A DNA stretch of 64,000 nucleotides. Origin: RXIX01 sp003989075 (lineage in GTDB: Bacteria; Pseudomonadota; Gammaproteobacteria; Competibacterales; Competibacteraceae). The stretch's first letter is position 1. Each line of letters begins with the position of its first letter. The notes beneath the pieces are model-generated. The model searched no databases. It was not told the origin of the DNA and worked only from the letters and a program-made list of their open reading frames with translations. The translations under genes were made by a program, and so were the position numbers. The stretch is taken from assembly GCA_029780415.1 (NCBI GenBank), contig JAKOYN010000136.1:11626-75625 (forward strand), in the 5' to 3' direction. Below, piece after piece: positions 41,789-49,750 of the stretch.

Positions 41789-42811
41789 ATGGAAACGCTG
41801 CTGACGGTCATTCTCATCCTGTTAAAAATCGTCGTCCTCCTGGTTCCCTTGCTGGTGGGGGTGGCTTACCTGACCTTTGCCGAGCGCAAGATCATCGGTT
41901 ACATGCAGGTTCGGCTTGGTCCGAACCGGGTCGGCCCAAAGGGCTGGCTGCAGCCGATCGCTGATGCGGTCAAGCTGATGTTCAAGGAAATCATCATCCC
42001 CAGCCGGGCCAACCGCTTCCTGTTCGTGCTGGCGCCGATGCTGTCCTTTGGACCGGCGATCGCTGCCTGGGCCGTGATCCCGTTTGGCGACGGCATGATG
42101 ATCTCCCATCTGGATGCCGGTCTGCTGTATCTGCTGGCGCTGACCTCGCTGGGCGTCTATGGCGTGATCATCGCCGGCTGGGCATCCAACTCGAAGTACG
42201 CCTTTCTCGGTGCCATGCGCTCGGCGGCGCAAATCGTCGCCTACGAAATCGCCATGGGCTTTGCGCTGGTTGGCGTGCTGATGGCTGCCGGCAGCCTCAA
42301 TCTGAACCAGATCGTGCAGGCGCAGCAGGGCAGCCTGCTGCATTGGTTCTGGCTGCCGCTGCTGCCGCTGTTTGTGGTGTATTTCATCTCCGGGGTTGCC
42401 GAAACCAACCGCGCGCCATTTGACGTCGCCGAGGGTGAGTCGGAAATCGTCGCCGGCTTCCACGTCGAGTACTCGGGCATGGCCTTCGCGGTGTTCTTCC
42501 TTGCCGAGTATGCCAACATGATCCTGGTGGCGGCCCTGGCTGCGACGCTGTTCCTGGGCGGCTGGCTGTCGCCATTCGAAGGCATTCCCGTGCTGGGCGA
42601 GTTGTTCGCCTGGGTGCCGGGCGCGCTCTGGCTGGTCCTGAAGATCGCGTTCATGCTGCTGTTCTTCCTGTGGTTCCGGGCGACCTTTCCGCGCTATCGC
42701 TACGACCAGATCATGCGGCTGGGCTGGAAAGTCTTCATTCCGGTGACGCTGGTCTGGTTGCTGGTAGTCGGGCTGGGTGTTCTGGCGCACGTGGGTCCGT
42801 GGTTCGATTGA
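41789..42811 (+). CDS. nuoH: NADH-quinone oxidoreductase subunit H
   Basis: 340 residues with about eight membrane segments. Signature F-A-E-R-K-I-I-G-Y-M-Q-V-R-L-G-P-N (about 30-46) and the loop G-V-A-E-T-N-R-A-P-F-D-V-A-E-G-E-S-E (about 203-220) that forms the quinone channel and first proton route. NuoH anchors the peripheral arm to the membrane. Confidence 0.97.
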   Translation: METLLTVILILLKIVVLLVPLLVGVAYLTFAERKIIGYMQVRLGPNRVGPKGWLQPIADAVKLMFKEIIIPSRANRFLFVLAPMLSFGPAIAAWAVIPFGDGMMISHLDAGLLYLLALTSLGVYGVIIAGWASNSKYAFLGAMRSAAQIVAYEIAMGFALVGVLMAAGSLNLNQIVQAQQGSLLHWFWLPLLPLFVVYFISGVAETNRAPFDVAEGESEIVAGFHVEYSGMAFAVFFLAEYANMILVAALAATLFLGGWLSPFEGIPVLGELFAWVPGALWLVLKIAFMLLFFLWFRATFPRYRYDQIMRLGWKVFIPVTLVWLLVVGLGVLAHVGPWFD

Positions 42812-42824
42812 AGTGGAGAGAGCG

Positions 42825-43322
42825 ATGAATACCCTGAACGCCCTGCGGTACTACTTCAAAAGCTTCATGCTGTGGGAGCTGTTGCTCGGCATGCGGCTGA
42901 CCGGTCGCTACCTGTTCTCCAAAAAGATCACGGTGCAGTTTCCCGAAGAACGGACGCCCCAGTCGCCGCGCTTCCGTGGCCTGCATGCCCTGCGTCGCTA
43001 TCCCAATGGCGAGGAGCGCTGTATCGCCTGCAAGCTGTGCGAGGCCGTTTGCCCGGCGCTGGCGATCACCATCGAATCCGAGCCGCGCGCTGATGGCACC
43101 CGTCGCACAACCCGCTACGATATCGATCTGTTCAAATGTATCTTCTGCGGGTTTTGCGAGGAGGCCTGTCCGGTGGATTCCATCGTCGAAACCCGGGTCT
43201 TCGATTATCATTTCGAGAAACGCGGTGAGCAGATCATGACCAAGGAGAAACTGCTTGCTCATGGGGATCGCTGCGAAGCGCAGATCGCCGCCGACCGTGC
43301 CGCTGACGCGGCCTACCGCTAG
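42825..43322 (+). CDS. nuoI: NADH-quinone oxidoreductase subunit I
   Basis: 165 residues with two [4Fe-4S] ferredoxin motifs: C-I-A-C-K-L-C-E-A-V-C-P (about 63-74) and C-I-F-C-G-F-C-E-E-A-C-P (about 106-117). It carries clusters N6a and N6b on the way to NuoB. The start M-N-T-L-N-A-L at 42825 is preferred over an open frame from 42777 that lies in nuoH. A short amphipathic N-terminal helix touches the membrane. Confidence 0.97.
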   Translation: MNTLNALRYYFKSFMLWELLLGMRLTGRYLFSKKITVQFPEERTPQSPRFRGLHALRRYPNGEERCIACKLCEAVCPALAITIESEPRADGTRRTTRYDIDLFKCIFCGFCEEACPVDSIVETRVFDYHFEKRGEQIMTKEKLLAHGDRCEAQIAADRAADAAYR

Positions 43323-43360
43323 CCGGCTTCCGTTGCCAAAAAAAGCAAACAGGTCCGCTC

Positions 43361-43963
43361 ATGGGATTTGAAAAGTTTCTGTTCTACGTCTTCTCGCTCA
43401 TCCTGGTGCTGGCATCGGTGGGCGTGATCACGGTCCGCAATCCGGTACGCGCCGCGCTGTTTCTGGTTCTGGCGTTCTTCACCAGCGCCGCGCTCTGGCT
43501 GCTCATCGAAGCTGAGTTCCTCGCCATCACCCTGGTGCTGGTTTACGTCGGCGCGGTGATGGTGCTATTCCTGTTCGTGATCATGATGCTCGACATCAAT
43601 GTCGCACCGGTGCAGGAAGGTTTTACCAAGTATCTGCCATTTGGTGTGGCGGTTGCGCTGATCATCGTGGTTGAGATGGGGCTGATGGTGAGCTCCAGCT
43701 ACTTCGGTGGCGACCGCTACAGCCTGGTGTCGCATGCTGCCGATTACAGTAACACCAAGGAACTGGGCAGCGTTCTCTACACCTTCTATGTCTATCCGTT
43801 CGAGATCGCCTCGGTGATCCTGCTGGTCGCGATCATTGCCGCCATCTCGCTGACCATGCGGCGCCGCGAGGGCACCAAGTCCCAGAATCCGTCCCGACAG
43901 GTGCGGGTTTCGCGCGATGACCGTTTGCGGATCGTGCGCATGGCGGCGGAAAAGAACAAGTAG
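43361..43963 (+). CDS. nuoJ: NADH-quinone oxidoreductase subunit J
   Basis: 200 residues, five membrane segments. The third segment has the conserved glutamates and glycines around L-I-E-A-E-F-L-A-I-T-L-V-L-V-Y-V-G-A-V-M in two steps (about 47-66). A polar C-terminal tail (about 165-200) is longer than the shortest homologues. It is followed by 98 bases with a stem-loop before nuoK, the widest gap inside the operon. Confidence 0.95.
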   Translation: MGFEKFLFYVFSLILVLASVGVITVRNPVRAALFLVLAFFTSAALWLLIEAEFLAITLVLVYVGAVMVLFLFVIMMLDINVAPVQEGFTKYLPFGVAVALIIVVEMGLMVSSSYFGGDRYSLVSHAADYSNTKELGSVLYTFYVYPFEIASVILLVAIIAAISLTMRRREGTKSQNPSRQVRVSRDDRLRIVRMAAEKNK

Positions 43964-43982
43964 CCTGGCATCTAGGGGGGAG

Positions 43983-44004
43983 GCGCACCCGCTCGCGGGT
44001 GTGC
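43983..44004 (+). other. Intercistronic stem-loop between nuoJ and nuoK
   Basis: GCGCACCC (43983-43990), six-base loop, GGGTGTGC (43997-44004), one G-T pair. There is no T tract, so termination is unlikely; it may protect or process the long nuo message at its widest internal gap. Confidence 0.4.
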
Positions 44005-44061
44005 TCCGCCCGCTGCCCAACCCGATTTTCCACATTCCAAAAAGCTAAAGGCGGGGGATAG

Positions 44062-44367
44062 ATGATCGCGCTTACTGATTATCTCGTGCTCGGAGCGATC
44101 CTCTTTTGTCTCAGCGTGGCCGGTATCTTTCTGAACCGGAAGAACGTCATCATCCTGCTGATGTCGATCGAGCTCATGCTGCTGGCGGTGAATTTCAACT
44201 TCATTGCGTTTTCACGGTTCCTCGACGACACCATCGGGCAGGTCTTCGTCTTTTTCATCCTGACCGTGGCGGCGGCCGAGTCGGCTATCGGCCTGGCCAT
44301 CCTGGTGGTGCTGTTCCGTAACCGTCGCACCATCAATGTCGCCGACCTCGATACGTTGAAGGGCTAG
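44062..44367 (+). CDS. nuoK: NADH-quinone oxidoreductase subunit K
   Basis: 101 residues, three membrane segments. The conserved glutamate pair is in S-I-E-L-M-L-L-A-V-N (about 35-44, first Glu) and A-A-E-S-A-I-G-L-A (about 70-78, second Glu), both part of the proton channel. Homologous to MrpC encoded at 52504. It ends four bases before nuoL. Confidence 0.97.
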   Translation: MIALTDYLVLGAILFCLSVAGIFLNRKNVIILLMSIELMLLAVNFNFIAFSRFLDDTIGQVFVFFILTVAAAESAIGLAILVVLFRNRRTINVADLDTLKG

Positions 44368-44371
44368 CCGC

Positions 44372-46321
44372 ATGCAAAACGTCTACCTCGGAATTGTGCT
44401 CGCGCCCCTGATCGGCGCGATCATCGCCGGTCTGTTCGGTCGCAAGATCGGCCGTGCCGGCGCGCACTGGGTCACTATCATCGGCGTGGCAATCGCATTC
44501 CTGCTATCGCTGGTGGTGCTCCGGCATCACGTTTTCGACGGCGCTGCGCCGTATAACGAGACCGTCTACACCTGGATGGTGGTTGAAGGTATTCGCCTGG
44601 AAGTCGGCTTCCTGGTTGATAGCCTGACTGCGGTGATGATCACCACCGTCACCTTCGTGTCCCTGATGGTGCACATCTACACCATCGGCTACATGCACGA
44701 CGACGACGGCTACCAGCGCTTCTTCAGCTACATCGCGCTGTTCACCTTCGCCATGCTGATGCTGGTCATGGCCAACAACTTCCTGCAGCTGTTCTTCGGC
44801 TGGGAAGGTGTGGGCCTGGTGTCCTACCTGCTGATCGGCTTCTGGTACAAGCGTCCGAGCGCTACCTTCGCCAGCCTCAAGGCCTTCCTGGTCAACCGGG
44901 TTGGTGACTTCGGCTTCCTGCTGGGTATCGCCGCCGTCCTGATGGCCTTCAACAGCATCGACTACGCTGATGTATTCGCGGCGGCGCCGCTGATGGCCAA
45001 GGCGACCGTGCAGATCATTCCGGGTGTCGACTGGTCGCTGATGACGGTGACCTGCATCCTGTTGTTCATCGGCGCCATGGGCAAGTCCGCCCAGGTACCG
45101 CTGCATGTCTGGCTGCCCGATTCGATGGAAGGCCCCACTCCGATCTCGGCGCTGATCCACGCCGCGACCATGGTCACTGCCGGTATCTTCATGGTGGCGC
45201 GCATGTCGCCGCTGTTCGAACTGTCGCCGACCGCATTGAGCTTCGTGCTGGTGATCGGTTCGATTACCGCGCTGTTCATGGGCTTCCTGGGCATCATCCA
45301 GAACGATATCAAGCGCGTGGTGGCCTACTCGACGCTTTCGCAGCTTGGCTACATGACCGTGGCGCTGGGTGTGTCGGCCTATTCGGCGGCTATTTTCCAC
45401 CTGATGACCCATGCCTTCTTCAAGGCGCTGCTATTCCTCGGTGCCGGCTCGGTGATCATCGCTATGCATCATGAGCAGGATATCCGCAAGATGGGTGGAC
45501 TGTGGAAGTATATGCCGATTACCTGGGCGACCTTCCTGATTGGCACCTTGGCCCTGATTGGCACGCCGGGCTTTGCCGGTTTCTACTCCAAGGACAGCAT
45601 CCTGGAAGCGGTGCATTATTCGCATATTCCGGGTGCTGGCTTTGCCTACTTCGCGGTTATGCTGGGCGTGTTCGTGACCTCGTTCTACTCATTCCGCCTG
45701 TATTTCCTGGTCTTCCATGGCAAGGAGCGGATGGACCATCACACCCAGGAACATCTGCACGAGACGCCGGCGGTAGTGACGGTGCCGCTGATCCTGCTGG
45801 CTATTCCGTCGGTGGTGATTGGCGCCCTGACCATCGGGCCGATGCTGTTTGGCGACGTGTTCAAGGGCGTGATCTTCGTGTTGCCCGAGCACAATGTGCT
45901 GGAACACCTGGCCGAGCACTTCCATGGCGCGCTGGGCTTTGCCCTGCATGGCCTGACCGGTCTGCCCTTTATCCTGGTGCTGGCGGGTTTCGGCTCAGCC
46001 TGGTACCTGTACATGATGCGGCCGGACTTGCCGGACTTGGTCCAGCAGCGTTTTGCCAAGCTGTACGATGTCATGGATCGCAAGTATCTGTTCGACGAGA
46101 TCTACCAGTCGGTCTTCATGCGTGGCAGCCAGAACCTGGGCACGGTGCTGTGGAAATATGCGGATGCGGGCCTGATTGATGGCCTGATGGTGAACGGTAC
46201 GGCGCGCCTGGTTGGCTGGTTCGCGGCCGTGACCCGGCACCTGCAGTCGGGTTACCTGTATCACTATGCCTTCGCGATGATCATCGGCCTGCTGGTCCTG
46301 CTGACCTGGTTCGTCCGCTAA
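44372..46321 (+). CDS. nuoL: NADH-quinone oxidoreductase subunit L
   Basis: 649 residues, the distal antiporter-like subunit with about 16 membrane segments and the long C-terminal lateral helix (about 530-600). Key residues are Glu in F-F-G-W-E-G-V-G-L (about 143-151), Lys in G-A-M-G-K-S-A-Q-V-P-L-H (about 230-241) and the H/K region T-H-A-F-F-K-A-L-L-F-L. Proton pump at the end of the membrane arm. Confidence 0.97.
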   Translation: MQNVYLGIVLAPLIGAIIAGLFGRKIGRAGAHWVTIIGVAIAFLLSLVVLRHHVFDGAAPYNETVYTWMVVEGIRLEVGFLVDSLTAVMITTVTFVSLMVHIYTIGYMHDDDGYQRFFSYIALFTFAMLMLVMANNFLQLFFGWEGVGLVSYLLIGFWYKRPSATFASLKAFLVNRVGDFGFLLGIAAVLMAFNSIDYADVFAAAPLMAKATVQIIPGVDWSLMTVTCILLFIGAMGKSAQVPLHVWLPDSMEGPTPISALIHAATMVTAGIFMVARMSPLFELSPTALSFVLVIGSITALFMGFLGIIQNDIKRVVAYSTLSQLGYMTVALGVSAYSAAIFHLMTHAFFKALLFLGAGSVIIAMHHEQDIRKMGGLWKYMPITWATFLIGTLALIGTPGFAGFYSKDSILEAVHYSHIPGAGFAYFAVMLGVFVTSFYSFRLYFLVFHGKERMDHHTQEHLHETPAVVTVPLILLAIPSVVIGALTIGPMLFGDVFKGVIFVLPEHNVLEHLAEHFHGALGFALHGLTGLPFILVLAGFGSAWYLYMMRPDLPDLVQQRFAKLYDVMDRKYLFDEIYQSVFMRGSQNLGTVLWKYADAGLIDGLMVNGTARLVGWFAAVTRHLQSGYLYHYAFAMIIGLLVLLTWFVR

Positions 46322-46339
46322 CCTGGAAGAAGAAAAACC

Positions 46340-47854
46340 ATGCTGTCGGAACTGCCTCTGCTGAGTCTTGCCATCTGGTTCCCGATTCTCGGCGGCGCCG
46401 CGGTCCTGTTCGTGGGCGATGAAAACCCCGGACGCGCCAAGGCGCTGGCCCTGACCGTGGCCATCCTGAGTTTCCTGATTACTCTCCCGCTGTATTCATC
46501 CTTCGATGCTGCGACGGCGGCGCTGCAGTTCCAGGAATTCATGCCCTGGATCCCGGCGTTTAACGTCAACTATCATCTGGGCGTCGATGGCTTCTCGATG
46601 CCGCTGATCCTGCTGACCGCATTTATGACGGTGCTGGTGGTGATCGCGGGCTGGGAAGTGGTGCAATACCGGGTCGCCCAGTACATGGCCGCCTTCCTGA
46701 TCATGGAAGGGCTGATGATCGGGGTGTTCGCCGCGCTCGACGCGCTGCTGTTCTATGTGTTCTTCGAGGCGATGCTGATACCGATGTTCCTGATCATCGG
46801 TATCTGGGGTGGCCCACGGCGGGTCTACGCGACCCTGAAGTTCTTCCTGTATACCTTCCTCGGCTCGGTGTTCATGCTGATCGCCCTGATCTACATGTAC
46901 AACCAGGCGGGCAGCTTCGAGATTCTCGATTTCCACAAGCTGCCGCTGGGTATGACTGAACAGGTACTGATTTTCTTCGCCTTCATGCTCGGCTTCGCGG
47001 TCAAGGTGCCGATGTGGCCGGTGCATACCTGGTTGCCGGATGCCCACGTTGAAGCGCCCACCGGCGGTTCGGTGATCCTGGCGGCCATTACCCTGAAGAT
47101 CGGCGGCTATGGCTTCCTGCGCTTTGCCCTACCGATTACCCCGGATGCCGCCAGCATGCTCGACTGGCTGGTGATCACCATGTCCCTGGTAGCGGTGGTC
47201 TATATTGGTCTGGTAGCGCTGATCCAGCAGGACATGAAGAAGCTGATCGCCTACTCGTCGATTGCGCATATGGGCTTTGTCACGCTGGGCTTCTTCATCA
47301 TCTTTGGCATCTATCGTCAAACCGGCGGCCTCGGCGGTGCGACCATGGCCATCGAAGGTGGCATGGTGCAGATGGTGTCGCACGGCTTTATTTCCGGCGC
47401 CATGTTCCTGTGCGTAGGCGTGCTGTATGACCGGGTGCATTCCCGTCAGATCAAGGACTACGGTGGCGTGGTCAACACCATGCCGATCTTCGCCGCCTTC
47501 ATGGTGCTGTTTGGCATGGCCAACGCAGGCCTGCCTGGCACATCCGGGTTCATTGGCGAGTTCCTGGTGATTCTGAGCAGCTTCAAGGCTAGCTTCTGGA
47601 TCGCTTTCCTGGCGGCCACCACCCTGATCCTCGGCGCGGCCTACACCCTGTGGCTGGTCAAGCGGGTCATCTTTGGCGATATCGGCAACAGCCATGTCGC
47701 CGAACTGGAGGACATCAACACCCGGGAGCTGATCATGCTCAGCCTGCTGGCGGCAGCGGTACTGCTGCTCGGTATCTGGCCGGATCCGCTGACCTCGGTG
47801 ATGCATGCCTCGGTGGATAATCTGCTGCAGCACGTCATCGTGTCGAAGCTGTAG
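46340..47854 (+). CDS. nuoM: NADH-quinone oxidoreductase subunit M
   Basis: 504 residues, about 14 membrane segments. Antiporter-like residues: Glu in F-Y-V-F-F-E-A-M-L-I-P (about 138-148), Lys in F-A-V-K-V-P-M-W-P-V-H-T-W-L-P (about 216-230), Lys in Q-D-M-K-K-L-I-A-Y-S-S-I. Middle proton pump, 18 bases after nuoL. Confidence 0.97.
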   Translation: MLSELPLLSLAIWFPILGGAAVLFVGDENPGRAKALALTVAILSFLITLPLYSSFDAATAALQFQEFMPWIPAFNVNYHLGVDGFSMPLILLTAFMTVLVVIAGWEVVQYRVAQYMAAFLIMEGLMIGVFAALDALLFYVFFEAMLIPMFLIIGIWGGPRRVYATLKFFLYTFLGSVFMLIALIYMYNQAGSFEILDFHKLPLGMTEQVLIFFAFMLGFAVKVPMWPVHTWLPDAHVEAPTGGSVILAAITLKIGGYGFLRFALPITPDAASMLDWLVITMSLVAVVYIGLVALIQQDMKKLIAYSSIAHMGFVTLGFFIIFGIYRQTGGLGGATMAIEGGMVQMVSHGFISGAMFLCVGVLYDRVHSRQIKDYGGVVNTMPIFAAFMVLFGMANAGLPGTSGFIGEFLVILSSFKASFWIAFLAATTLILGAAYTLWLVKRVIFGDIGNSHVAELEDINTRELIMLSLLAAAVLLLGIWPDPLTSVMHASVDNLLQHVIVSKL

Positions 47855-47893
47855 GCTCCTGTCGCAGAGAAGAATCGAGAATAGGGAAACCCC

Positions 47894-49333
47894 ATGAACT
47901 TCGTCGCCCCTGATTTCATGCCGGTACTGCCGGAACTGTTCGTGCTGACCATGACCTGTCTGGTGCTGGTCGTCGACGTGTTCTTGGAGCAGCGGCAGCG
48001 GCATATCACCTACGGGTTGGCGCAGCTGACCCTGTTGGGTGCGGCCCTGCTGACACTGTTCACCTACGCCCACGCGCCGGTGACCACCATGTTTGGTCAC
48101 TACGTCAAGGACGCGATGGGCGATCTGCTCAAGCTGTGTATCTACCTGGCTTCCGCCGCGGTGTTCCTCTACTCGCGCGACTACCTGCGCCGGCGCGACC
48201 TGTTCAAGGGCGAGTATTACGTGCTGGGGCTGTTTGGCGTGCTGGGCATGATGATCATGGTTTCGGCGCACAGCCTGCTCAGTGTGTATTTGGGTCTGGA
48301 AATGCTGTCGCTGTCGCTGTATGCCCTGGTGGCGATCGATCGTGACTCGCCGGTGGCCTCCGAGGCAGCGATGAAATACTTCGTGCTCGGTTCTCTGGCC
48401 TCGGGCATGCTGCTGTATGGCATCTCGATGGTGTATGGCGCCACCGGCAGCATCGATATCCAGCTGCTGGCCGATGCCGTCGCCAAGCAGGGTCTGGGTA
48501 ATCCGGTGCTGGTGTTCGGACTGGTGTTCCTGGTGGTGGGCCTGTCCTTCAAGCTGGGCGCGGTGCCGTTCCACATGTGGGTACCGGATGTCTATCAGGG
48601 TGCGCCGACCTCGGTGACTTTGTACATCGGTTCGGCGCCGAAGCTGGCGGCCTTTGCCCTGGTGATGCGCATTCTGGTTGATGGCCTGGGTACCCTGCAG
48701 GCGGATTGGCAGCAGATGCTGATTATCCTGGCGATGCTGTCAATGATGCTCGGTAACCTGGTGGCCATCGCGCAGAGCAATATCAAGCGCATGCTGGCCT
48801 ACTCGACCATTTCCCATGTCGGCTTCCTGCTGCTGGGCATTCTCGCCGGCACTCCCGAGGGCTATGCGGCGGCGATGTTCTACACCATCGTCTATGTGCT
48901 GATGGCGGTTGGCGCCTTCGGCGTGCTGCTGGTGCTGAGCCGGACCGGCTTTGAGGCGGAGAATATCGACGACTTCAAGGGACTCAATGACCGTAATCCC
49001 TGGCTGGCTTTCCTGATGATGGTGATCATGATGTCGATGGCTGGGGTGCCGTTCATGGTCGGTTTCTATGCCAAGTGGATGGTGCTGCAGTCGATCGTTG
49101 ATATCGGCCTGGTCTGGCTGGCAATTCTCGGCGTGCTGTTCTCGGTGATCGGCGCCTTCTACTACCTGCGGGTGGTTAAGTGCCTGTACTTCGATAAGCC
49201 GGAGGACAATACGCCGATCGAAATGAGCCGTGATACCGAAGTGGTCATCAGTGCTAACGGCCTGCTGCTGGTGGTGCTGGGTCTGTACCCGACGGCGCTG
49301 ATGAGCCTGTGCTCGACGGCGCTGCTGGGCTGA
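47894..49333 (+). CDS. nuoN: NADH-quinone oxidoreductase subunit N
   Basis: 479 residues, about 14 membrane segments. Glu in Y-L-G-L-E-M-L-S-L-S-L-Y (about 133-144), Lys in L-S-F-K-L-G-A-V-P-F-H-M-W-V-P-D (about 217-232), and Q-S-N-I-K-R-M-L-A-Y-S-T-I-S-H match the family. Third antiporter-like proton pump and last of the 14 core nuo genes. Confidence 0.97.
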   Translation: MNFVAPDFMPVLPELFVLTMTCLVLVVDVFLEQRQRHITYGLAQLTLLGAALLTLFTYAHAPVTTMFGHYVKDAMGDLLKLCIYLASAAVFLYSRDYLRRRDLFKGEYYVLGLFGVLGMMIMVSAHSLLSVYLGLEMLSLSLYALVAIDRDSPVASEAAMKYFVLGSLASGMLLYGISMVYGATGSIDIQLLADAVAKQGLGNPVLVFGLVFLVVGLSFKLGAVPFHMWVPDVYQGAPTSVTLYIGSAPKLAAFALVMRILVDGLGTLQADWQQMLIILAMLSMMLGNLVAIAQSNIKRMLAYSTISHVGFLLLGILAGTPEGYAAAMFYTIVYVLMAVGAFGVLLVLSRTGFEAENIDDFKGLNDRNPWLAFLMMVIMMSMAGVPFMVGFYAKWMVLQSIVDIGLVWLAILGVLFSVIGAFYYLRVVKCLYFDKPEDNTPIEMSRDTEVVISANGLLLVVLGLYPTALMSLCSTALLG

Positions 49334-49360
49334 TGCCGTAATCACGGGAATCGGGCGGCG

Positions 49361-49681
49361 ATGCTGCAGGGATGGGTTGCAGGATTGTGGCTGGCGCTGG
49401 CCGCGCTGGCTGCGAACCTGCCCTGGCTGAGCGATCGCTGGCTGCTGGTGCTGGCGCGCGATCGGGTCAAGCCCGGCAGCTTGCGCCTGCTCGAATGGCT
49501 GCTGCTGTATGGGCTGATTCTGGGTATCGGATTTGGCTTTGAATACAAGGCCACAGGTGTCCTGAGTCGGCAGGCTTGGGAGTTTTATACCGTTACCGCC
49601 TGTCTGTTCGCGGTAGCAGCATTGCCAGGGTTCATTTACCGCTACCAGTTACGGCGGCTGCTGGGGCATGCGAGTCGCTAG
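49361..49681 (+). CDS. DUF2818 family membrane protein
   Basis: 106 residues with three hydrophobic segments. The pattern A-A-N-L-P-W-L-S-D-R at the start, L-L-E-W-L-L-L-Y-G-L in the middle and A-W-E-F-Y-T-V-T-A-C-L-F / F-P/G-F-I-Y-R-Y at the end matches DUF2818, a family found straight after nuoN in many betaproteobacteria and some gammaproteobacteria. A complex I-related function is likely by position but unproven. It lies 27 bases after nuoN and ahead of the operon terminator. Confidence 0.85.
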   Translation: MLQGWVAGLWLALAALAANLPWLSDRWLLVLARDRVKPGSLRLLEWLLLYGLILGIGFGFEYKATGVLSRQAWEFYTVTACLFAVAALPGFIYRYQLRRLLGHASR

Positions 49682-49707
49682 GAGCGGATCAGTGAGCAGG
49701 AAAGAGC

Positions 49708-49741
49708 AGGGCGGCCGGGATCGGTTCCCGACCGCCCTTTT
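49708..49741 (+). terminator. Intrinsic terminator at the end of the nuo operon, 10 bases before mrpA
   Basis: GGGCGG (49709-49714) pairs with CCGCCC (49732-49737), extended after one C-A mismatch by CGGGA / TCCCG, followed by TTTT. It ends nuoA-N/DUF2818. The mrpA ATG is only 10 bases downstream, with no Shine-Dalgarno between, so the hairpin occupies the mrpA initiation region. Confidence 0.75.
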
Positions 49742-49750
49742 GGTTGTGTC